Positions 1-5,550 of a stretch of 6,111 nucleotides of DNA are shown here, one piece after another. Position 1 is the first letter of the stretch, and every line of letters starts with the position of its first letter. The notes under the pieces are model-generated. The model searched no databases and was not told the DNA's origin. It worked only from the letters and a program-made list of their open reading frames with translations. The translations under genes were made by a program, and so were the position numbers. The DNA comes from JAUREX01 sp044356825 (GTDB lineage Bacteria; Pseudomonadota; Alphaproteobacteria; Rhodobacterales; Rhodobacteraceae): NCBI GenBank assembly GCA_044356825.1, contig JBIKVM010000176.1:1-6111 (forward strand), read 5' to 3'.

Positions 1-1137
1 ATGCACATTCCCGTGGCGGTGGGCCTTCTTGGCTCCAATGGCGACGAGGTGGTGCCGACGCGGGTGCTGGAGCTGACCGATGCCGAGCAGGTCTTCGAGT
101 TTCCGGGTCTTGCGGCGCGGCCCGTGGCCTCGGTGCTGCGCGGCTTTTCGGCGCCGGTCGTGCTCGACCATCCGGTGTCGGATGGCACCCGCGCCTTCCT
201 GCTCGCCCATGACACCGACCCGGTCAACCGCTGGGAGGCGGGGCGGGCGCTCGCGCGGACGATCCTCGGGCGGATGGTGACCGAAGCGGCGGCGCCGGGG
301 CCCGACTGGCTCGCGGCCGTCGCCGCCGTGTTGCGCGACGAGGCGCTCGACCCCGCGTTCCGCGCGCTCTGCCTGCGGCTGCCGGCCGAGGACGACATCG
401 CGCAGATGCTGCACGCGGGCGGCACCGTGCCCGACCCCGACGCGATCCGCGCGGCGCGCGAGCGGATGGCGCAGGCGCTCGCGCGCCATCTGGGCGATGC
501 GCTCGGGGCGATGGTCGATGCGCTCGCTCCCCGCGGGCCGTTCAGCCCGGATGCGCGCGCGGCCGGCGGGCGGGCGCTGCGGCTCGGCTGCCTCGGGCTT
601 CTGTCGCGGCTCGACCATGGTGCGCGGGCGCGGCAGGTCTTCGCTGCGGCGCAGACGATGACCGAGGAGGTCGGCGCGCTCGCCTGCCTGATCGAGGCCG
701 GCGCGGGCGAAGAGGCGCTCGCGACCTTCGCGCGGCGCTGGGGGCACGACCGGCTGGTGATGGACAAGTGGTTCTCGCTCCAGATCCTGCACGCGCCCCC
801 GGCGCGCGCGGTCGAGGTTGCAGCAGGGCTTGCCGCGCGGCCCGACTTCGACTGGAAGAACCCCAACCGCTTCCGTGCGGTGATCGGGGCGCTCGCGGGC
901 AATCACGCGGGCTTTCACCGCGCCGACGGGGCGGGATACGGCTTTGTCGCCGACTGGCTCATCCGGCTCGATCCGTTGAACCCGCAGACGGCGGCGCGCA
1001 TGTCGACCGCGTTCGAGACCTGGCGGCGCTATGATGCCGGGCGGCAGACGCTGATGCGCGCGGCGCTGGCGCGGATCGCGGCCGCGCCCGGGCTCAGTCG
1101 CGATCTGGCCGAGATGACGGCGCGGATGCTTGGCTGA
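1..1137 (+). CDS. pepN: Aminopeptidase N (M1 family), C-terminal part; 5' end outside the window
   Basis: PepN is a zinc metallopeptidase of the cytoplasm that removes N-terminal residues from peptides during protein turnover. The visible 378 residues align by eye with the C-terminal part of E. coli PepN: residues 1-55 are the end of the beta-sandwich domain, and the rest is the all-helical ARM-like domain that caps the active site. Recognisable landmarks are LVMDKWF (252-258), NPNRFRAVIGA (287-297), DGAGYGF (309-315) and RRYDAGRQ (342-349). The ATG at base 1 is not the true start: it corresponds to a mid-strand position (FHIPLAIG in E. coli). About 480 residues, including the HEXXH zinc site and GAMEN motif, should lie to the left. 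The gene ends with TGA at 1135-1137, three bases from the stop of the opposing dehydrogenase gene. It is a housekeeping gene with no evident link to the sugar operon. Identity is very secure. Confidence 0.95.
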   Translation: MHIPVAVGLLGSNGDEVVPTRVLELTDAEQVFEFPGLAARPVASVLRGFSAPVVLDHPVSDGTRAFLLAHDTDPVNRWEAGRALARTILGRMVTEAAAPGPDWLAAVAAVLRDEALDPAFRALCLRLPAEDDIAQMLHAGGTVPDPDAIRAARERMAQALARHLGDALGAMVDALAPRGPFSPDARAAGGRALRLGCLGLLSRLDHGARARQVFAAAQTMTEEVGALACLIEAGAGEEALATFARRWGHDRLVMDKWFSLQILHAPPARAVEVAAGLAARPDFDWKNPNRFRAVIGALAGNHAGFHRADGAGYGFVADWLIRLDPLNPQTAARMSTAFETWRRYDAGRQTLMRAALARIAAAPGLSRDLAEMTARMLG

Positions 1138-1154
1138 GGCCTAGCTGCCCAAGC
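1128..1154. repeat. Short inverted repeat spanning both convergent stop codons
   Basis: GCTTGG at 1128-1133 is repeated inverted as CCAAGC at 1149-1154, with a 15-base loop that contains both stop codons and the palindrome AGGCCT (1137-1142). It could form a 6-bp stem on either transcript and is the only candidate for a bidirectional terminator here. Neither strand has a T-run after the stem, so it is not a canonical intrinsic terminator. Both arms are coding: each encodes the Leu-Gly near the end of its protein, so the symmetry may be coincidental. Confidence 0.25.
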
Positions 1155-1890
1155 GGCGGTCGAGGTGGACATATCCGCCATCGACGTGGATCCACTGGCC
1201 TGTGGTGTGCGCCGAGCGGGGCGAGAGCAGGAAAGCCACCATCGCCGCCATCTCGGCCGGTTCGGTCATCCGGCGGCCGAGCGGAATGGAGGCTTCGATG
1301 CGCGCGCGCGCGGCGTCCGGGTCGGGCAGGGTCGAGAGCCAGTCGGCATACATGGGCGTCATCACCTCGGCCGGGAGCACGGCATTGACGCGCACGCCGT
1401 GGGGGGCAAGTTCAGCCGCCCATTCGCGCGTGAGGCCCAGTTGCGCCGCCTTGGCCGCGACATAGGCCGATGTGCCCCCCTGCCCCGTCAGCGCCGTCTT
1501 GGATGAGACGTTGACGATCGCGCCCCGCGACGCGATGAGCGCGGCGCGGCACAGATGGGCCATGGTGTAATAGTGGCCGAGGTTGCGTTCGACGCCTGCG
1601 CGGAAGGCGGCGGGTCCGGCCTCGAGCCCCACGCCATCGTTGCGGCCCGCGCAGTTCACCAGCCCCCAGAGGCCGCCGTGTCGCGCGATCACCGCACCGA
1701 CGGCCGCGGCGCAGGCGGCATCGTCGCACAGATCGATCAGGTGGGCATCGGTGCCCTCGGGCGCGCCCGCAGCGCGATCGAACGAGGTCACGGACGCCCC
1801 CTCGGCCACGAGCGCCGCGGCGATTGCGGCACCGATACCCGAGGCCCCGCCCGTCACGATCACGGCACGTCCGCGAAGATGAAGATCCAT
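1141..1890 (-). CDS. SDR-family dehydrogenase, L-fucose dehydrogenase-like
   Basis: This is a complete 249-residue classical short-chain dehydrogenase, the usual length for the family, and should be a soluble cytoplasmic enzyme. The Rossmann glycine motif TGGASGIG is at 13-20, followed by NCAG at 79-82 (usual form NNAG), tetrad Asn103, catalytic Ser130, Tyr143 and Lys147. Asp38 at the end of the second strand suggests NAD rather than NADP (inference). Several stretches closely resemble the Burkholderia L-fucose dehydrogenase-type SDR as I remember it: ERNLGHYYTMAHLC (101-114), PAEVMTPMY (173-181) and DGGYVHLDR (237-245). The likely reaction is oxidation of an aldose such as L-fucose at C1 to the lactone; related aldoses are equally possible. 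It is the last gene of the operon, 43 bases after the GMC gene. The start ATG (1888-1890) is preceded by a G-rich ribosome-binding region. SDR family is near certain; the substrate is tentative. Confidence 0.9.
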   Translation of the reverse strand: MDLHLRGRAVIVTGGASGIGAAIAAALVAEGASVTSFDRAAGAPEGTDAHLIDLCDDAACAAAVGAVIARHGGLWGLVNCAGRNDGVGLEAGPAAFRAGVERNLGHYYTMAHLCRAALIASRGAIVNVSSKTALTGQGGTSAYVAAKAAQLGLTREWAAELAPHGVRVNAVLPAEVMTPMYADWLSTLPDPDAARARIEASIPLGRRMTEPAEMAAMVAFLLSPRSAHTTGQWIHVDGGYVHLDRRLGS

Positions 1891-1919
1891 GCCGGTTTCC
1901 CCCCCCTTGCCTTCCCGGC
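1891..1919 (-). promoter_or_regulatory. Possible small hairpin enclosing the dehydrogenase ribosome-binding site
   Basis: On the minus-strand transcript GCCGG (1919-1915) can pair with CCGGC (1895-1891), a five-pair all-G/C stem whose 19-base loop holds the G-rich ribosome-binding region. The 3' arm directly abuts the start codon. Such a stem could modulate initiation. In DNA this GC-rich, a 5-bp match over such a distance can arise by chance, so the functional claim is weak. Confidence 0.2.
1899..1908 (-). promoter_or_regulatory. Unusual ribosome-binding region with an eight-G run
   Basis: Read on the minus strand, the dehydrogenase start is preceded by AAGGGGGGGG, then an 8-base spacer and ATG. 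The AAGG/GGGGG portion is the only Shine-Dalgarno-like sequence in the 43-base gap. The uninterrupted run of eight G residues is unusual for a ribosome-binding site, since slippage in the run would alter SD spacing. The site assignment is by position and composition only. Confidence 0.5.
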
Positions 1920-1933
1920 CGCGTGCGCGCCGC

Positions 1934-3559
1934 TCAAATGTCCGCGCGGATCATGTCGGCGGCCTTCTCGGCGATCATGATCGTCGCGGCATTGGTGTTC
2001 GAAGACACGACCGTGGGCATGACCGACGCATCCGCGACGCGCAGGCCCTCGATCCCGTATAGGCGCAGGCGCGGGTCCACGACCGCCCCCGCATCGGCCC
2101 CCATCCGGCAGGTGCCGGCCGGGTGGTGGTCGGTCTTGCAGTTGGCGTGCGCATAAGCCACGAGGTCGGCCTCGGTCCGCACCTCGGGGCCGGGCAGGCG
2201 CTCGGCCCGCACGAATGGGGCGAGAGGCCCCGCCCCGAGGATCTCGCGCACCATCCGCAGCCCTTCGAGCGACATCGCGCGGTCGTGCGGGTCGGCCCAA
2301 TAGTTCGGATCGATGAGCGGTGCCGCGCGCGGATCGGCCGAGGCAAGCCGCACCGTCCCGCGCGATCGCGGCCGCAGATAGGCCGAGTTGATCGTGACCC
2401 CCCCGTCGGGCATCGCGGCCACCCCCGCCTCGATCCCCGAGCCGAGCCCGAGGTGGAACTGGATGTCGGGCGAACGCGCAGCCTTGTCGGCGAACCAGAA
2501 GCCGCCCGTCTCGAAGAGGCTCGAGGCCACCGGCCCGCTCCGCGTCAGCGCATAGCGTACCCCGGCGAGCGCCGACCACAGCGGGCGGGCGTAGCGGTCA
2601 TAGGTGTGCGGCCCCGTGCATTCGCCGATGGTGAAGAGGTCGAGATGGTCCTGCAGGTTCGCCCCCACCCCCGGCTGGTCGAGCACGACCGGAAGGCCGA
2701 GGCCGCGCAGATGCTCCGCCTCGCCCACGCCCGAGAGCATGAGAAGCCGAGGCGATCCGATGGCCCCCGCGGCAAGGATGACGCCCGAAGTCGCGCGCAA
2801 GACCCCCTCGCCCGCGATCTCGACCCCCGTCGCGCGGCCCTGCTCGATGACGATGCGCGCGACCTCGGCGCCGGTGCGGACGCGCAGGTTGGCCCGCCCC
2901 CGCGCCGGGCGCAGATAGGCGACCGAGGTCGAGGACCGCCGCGCCCGCCGCTGCGTGAGTTGATAGAAGCCGAGGCCGCGCGGATCCTCGCCCGCCAGAT
3001 CGTCGCCGCGCGGAATGCCGACCGCCTCGCCCGCGGCAAAGAAGGCCTCGCAGATCGGCAGGGGTGCCGCCGGGCGGCTGACGCCGAGCGGCCCGCCGGT
3101 GCCATGCAGGCGGCCCGAGCGGCTGTCATTGTCCTCGGCCTTGCGGAAGAAGGGCAGCACATCCTCGAACCCCCAGCCGGTGCACCCCGCCTGCCGCCAT
3201 TCCTCGTAATCGAGCGGGTGGCCGCGGGTATAGATCTGGGCGTTGATGCTCGACCCCCCGCCGAGCACCCTGGCTTGGGTAAAGCGCAGCACCCGGCCGC
3301 CCAGATGGCGCTGCGGCACCGTCTGCCAGCCCCACGAGCCGATGCCCTTGGTCATCTTCGCAAAACCCGCGGGCAGGTGATAAAAGGGATGGCGATCGGC
3401 CCCGCCGGCCTCGAGCAGCAGCACACTGCACGCCGGATCCTCCGACAGCCGCGCGGCCAGCACCGCACCCGCCGATCCGCCACCCACGATGATGAAATCT
3501 GCCCCCTGTGCGCTCTCCCGCTGCACCGCGGGTGCTGCATCACCACGGCCAGCCATCAT
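1934..3559 (-). CDS. GMC-family FAD-dependent oxidoreductase (choline dehydrogenase-like)
   Basis: This complete 541-residue glucose-methanol-choline oxidoreductase oxidises a primary or secondary alcohol with bound FAD. It has the FAD-binding motif GGGSAG at 26-31, the ribose-binding acidic residue Glu50, GMC signature 1 around ARVLGGGSSINAQ (96-108) and signature 2 around GAIGSPRLLMLSGVG (265-279). The C-terminal catalytic region has His479 in DHHPAGTCRMG and Asn521 in SSNTNAATIM, the expected His-Asn pair. Length is typical for bacterial members. A polar extension of about 20 residues precedes the FAD fold; no signal peptide or Tat motif is visible, so it should be cytoplasmic. The start overlaps the ATPase stop by four bases (ATGA), with a second in-frame ATG directly following. 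Automatic annotation would probably call it BetA, but no betaine genes are nearby. Its place in a sugar-transport operon suggests a sugar, polyol or derived alcohol as substrate (inference). Confidence 0.92.
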   Translation of the reverse strand: MMAGRGDAAPAVQRESAQGADFIIVGGGSAGAVLAARLSEDPACSVLLLEAGGADRHPFYHLPAGFAKMTKGIGSWGWQTVPQRHLGGRVLRFTQARVLGGGSSINAQIYTRGHPLDYEEWRQAGCTGWGFEDVLPFFRKAEDNDSRSGRLHGTGGPLGVSRPAAPLPICEAFFAAGEAVGIPRGDDLAGEDPRGLGFYQLTQRRARRSSTSVAYLRPARGRANLRVRTGAEVARIVIEQGRATGVEIAGEGVLRATSGVILAAGAIGSPRLLMLSGVGEAEHLRGLGLPVVLDQPGVGANLQDHLDLFTIGECTGPHTYDRYARPLWSALAGVRYALTRSGPVASSLFETGGFWFADKAARSPDIQFHLGLGSGIEAGVAAMPDGGVTINSAYLRPRSRGTVRLASADPRAAPLIDPNYWADPHDRAMSLEGLRMVREILGAGPLAPFVRAERLPGPEVRTEADLVAYAHANCKTDHHPAGTCRMGADAGAVVDPRLRLYGIEGLRVADASVMPTVVSSNTNAATIMIAEKAADMIRADI

Positions 3560-4668
3560 CCCGGAATGCGCGCCTCGGTCGCGGGGTCGAAGGCGACGGC
3601 CTTTTCCATGTTGACGGCAAAGCCGAAGACCTCGCCCGCCGCGACCGCGGCATCGGCGCGCATCCGGGCGATGCAGTCGCGGCCCGCGGCCGTCATCGTG
3701 ACGAAGGTGTCCGCACCCGCGGGTTCGGTGATGGCGACGCGGTTCCTGAACGGCACGATATGGCCCGAGGTCCGGTCCGCCCCGTCGGGGTCGGTGATGG
3801 CCTCGGGGCGGATCCCGAACAGAACCTCGCGCCCCGCCCAGTCGGCAAGGTTTTCCTGCGCGAGCGGCAGGTGCTGCACCTGGCCCTCGGCATCCGTGAG
3901 CGCGGCCTGCGCGATCCCGTCCGCCATCACCACCCGGCCCGGCAGGATGTTCATCGCGGGGCTGCCCATGAAGGTCGCGACGAAGACGTTGGCGGGGGTG
4001 TCATAGACCTCGCGCGGGGTGCCGAGCTGCTGGATGTGGCCCTTGTTCATCACCGCGATCCGGGTCGAGAGCGTCATCGCCTCGATCTGGTCGTGGGTGA
4101 CATAGACGATGGTCGTGCCGAGCTTGTGGTGGAGCTTCTTGATCTCGGTGCGCATGTCGACGCGCAGTTTCGCATCGAGGTTCGAGAGCGGCTCATCGAA
4201 CAGGAAGACATCCGGGTTGCGCACGAGCGCGCGCCCCATCGCGACGCGCTGGCGCTGGCCGCCCGACAGTTGGCCCGGCTTGCGGTCGAGCAGATGGTCG
4301 ATCTGGAGAAGCTTCGCGACATCGGCGAGCGCCCGCTCGCGCTCGGGCCGGGCCACCCCGTGCATCTCGAGCCCGAAGGTGATGTTCTGCGCCACCGTCA
4401 TGTTGGGATAGAGCGCGTAGGACTGGAAGACCATCGCGATGTTGCGCTTCGAGGGGTGAACCCCGTTCACCACCCGCCCCTTGATCGCGATGTCGCCCGA
4501 GGTGATCCCCTCGAGCCCCGCGATCATGTTCAGCAGCGTCGATTTCCCGCAGCCCGAGGGCCCGACGAGCACGAGGAACTCGCCCTCCTCGACCGAGATG
4601 TCGACCCGGTGCAGCACCTCGACGGGGCCGTAGGATTTCGTCACGTTGCAGATGTCGAGAAATCCCAT
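3556..4668 (-). CDS. Sugar ABC transporter ATP-binding protein (MalK/UgpC type, CUT1)
   Basis: This complete 370-residue ATPase energises the importer formed with the two permeases; it is peripheral on the cytoplasmic face of the inner membrane and acts as a dimer. Walker A GPSGCGKST is at 36-44, Q-loop Gln82, signature LSGGQ at 134-138, Walker B ending Asp158-Glu159, D-loop SNLD at 162-165 and switch His192. Residues from about 236 onward form the regulatory OB/TOBE domain typical of the MalK subgroup, giving the usual length. The stretch around the signature (LLQIDHLLDRKPGQLSGGQ, 120-138) is very like GtsD-type glucose/mannose ATPases. The gene starts three bases after the stop of the preceding permease, with an SD-like AAAGGG (4675-4680) that overlaps that permease's last codons. 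Its stop overlaps the GMC start. ATPases of this group can serve several transporters, so its sequence alone does not define the sugar. Confidence 0.96.
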   Translation of the reverse strand: MGFLDICNVTKSYGPVEVLHRVDISVEEGEFLVLVGPSGCGKSTLLNMIAGLEGITSGDIAIKGRVVNGVHPSKRNIAMVFQSYALYPNMTVAQNITFGLEMHGVARPERERALADVAKLLQIDHLLDRKPGQLSGGQRQRVAMGRALVRNPDVFLFDEPLSNLDAKLRVDMRTEIKKLHHKLGTTIVYVTHDQIEAMTLSTRIAVMNKGHIQQLGTPREVYDTPANVFVATFMGSPAMNILPGRVVMADGIAQAALTDAEGQVQHLPLAQENLADWAGREVLFGIRPEAITDPDGADRTSGHIVPFRNRVAITEPAGADTFVTMTAAGRDCIARMRADAAVAAGEVFGFAVNMEKAVAFDPATEARIPG

Positions 4669-4671
4669 CCC

Positions 4672-5550
4672 CTACCCTTTCACCGATCCCGCCATCAGCC
4701 CGCGCACGAAATACCGGCCCGCGACGACATAGACGAGAAGCGTCGGCAGGGCGGCGAGGATCGCGCCGGCGAAATGGACGTTGTATTCCTTCACCCCCGT
4801 CGAGGACTGCACGAGGTTGTTGAGCGCGACCGTCATCGGCTGGCTCGTGCCCCCGAACGACGCGCCGAAGAGGAAGTCGTTCCAGATGTTCGTGAACTGC
4901 CAGATCACCGAGACGACCGTGATCGGCCCCGAGACGGGCAGCATGATGCGCCAGAAGATCTGGAAGAAGCCCGCCCCGTCGATCATCGCCGCGCGGACAA
5001 GCTCGGTCGGAAAGGCCGCGTAGTAGTTGCGGTAATAGAGCGTGGTGAAGCCGATGCCGTAGACGACGTGGACTAGCACGAGCCCCGGCACCGACCCCGC
5101 CAGCCCCAGCTTGCCCAGCACCAGTGCCATCGGGATCAGCACGATCTGAAAGGGGATGAAGCAGCCGAAAAGCATCAGCGCGAAGATGACCGTATCCCCG
5201 CGAAAGCGCCATTTCGTCAGCACATAGCCGTTGAGCGCCCCGATCACGGTCGAGATCGCGACCGCCGGCACCACCATCAGGAGCGAGTTGATGAAATAGG
5301 GCCGCAGCCCCGTCGGCTCGACCCCGATCTGCGCGGTCGACCACGCGCTGCCCCAAGGCGCCAGCGTGAAGGTCTCGGGCAGCGACATCATCCGCCCGCC
5401 CGTGATCTCTTCGAGCGGTTTGACCGAGTTCACCACCATCACATAGAGCGGCAGGAGGTAGAAGAGCGCGAACAGCAGGAGCACCAGATAGACGAAGGTG
5501 CGCGCGACGCGCCCGGTCTGCACCGCCGTGTCCTGGGTCGCGACGGCCAT
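4672..5550 (-). CDS. Sugar ABC transporter permease, MalG type (CUT1, GtsC-like)
   Basis: This complete 292-residue inner-membrane permease is one half of the sugar translocation channel. Six hydrophobic segments are visible at about 18-40, 87-110, 121-142, 153-171, 208-229 and 260-282. The cytoplasmic EAA loop that docks on the ATPase lies at about 184-206 (LVRAAMIDGAGFFQIFWRIMLP, with the conserved Gly194). The C-terminal GRYFVRGLMAGSVKG (278-292) is the usual ending of MalG/GtsC proteins. Its reading frame stays open upstream of base 5550, but the ATG at 5548-5550 is chosen because it gives the family's normal N-terminus, shares its A with the TGA of the preceding permease gene, and has a perfect AAGGAG eight bases upstream. 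From memory it resembles Pseudomonas GtsC closely (ALNNLVQSSTGVKEYNV, 242-258). CUT1 permease is secure; glucose specificity is only suggested. Confidence 0.95.
   Translation of the reverse strand: MAVATQDTAVQTGRVARTFVYLVLLLFALFYLLPLYVMVVNSVKPLEEITGGRMMSLPETFTLAPWGSAWSTAQIGVEPTGLRPYFINSLLMVVPAVAISTVIGALNGYVLTKWRFRGDTVIFALMLFGCFIPFQIVLIPMALVLGKLGLAGSVPGLVLVHVVYGIGFTTLYYRNYYAAFPTELVRAAMIDGAGFFQIFWRIMLPVSGPITVVSVIWQFTNIWNDFLFGASFGGTSQPMTVALNNLVQSSTGVKEYNVHFAGAILAALPTLLVYVVAGRYFVRGLMAGSVKG

Noticed and set aside
1..3. ATG at the very first base as the start of a 378-residue protein
   Set aside because: The encoded sequence begins in the middle of the PepN beta-sandwich domain, so this Met is internal and the gene is cut by the window edge.
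1934..3559. Naming the GMC gene betA (choline dehydrogenase)
   Set aside because: General GMC motifs cannot assign choline specificity, and no betaine aldehyde dehydrogenase, BetI or choline transporter is adjacent.
2123..4006. Long plus-strand open frame (627 codons) opposite the GMC and ATPase genes
   Set aside because: It is antisense to two well-recognised genes. The translation is rich in Arg, Ala, Pro, Gly and His with no domain, which is typical of the opposite frame of high-GC coding DNA.
3508..5076. Plus-strand open frame of 522 codons opposite the ATPase and permease genes
   Set aside because: Same reason: low-complexity Arg/Asp/His-rich translation, no recognisable fold, fully antisense to conserved genes.
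4193..5356. Minus-strand open frame of 387 codons in another frame across the ATPase/permease junction
   Set aside because: It overlaps two strongly conserved genes out of frame, and its Arg/Ala/Asp-rich translation is a codon-bias shadow.
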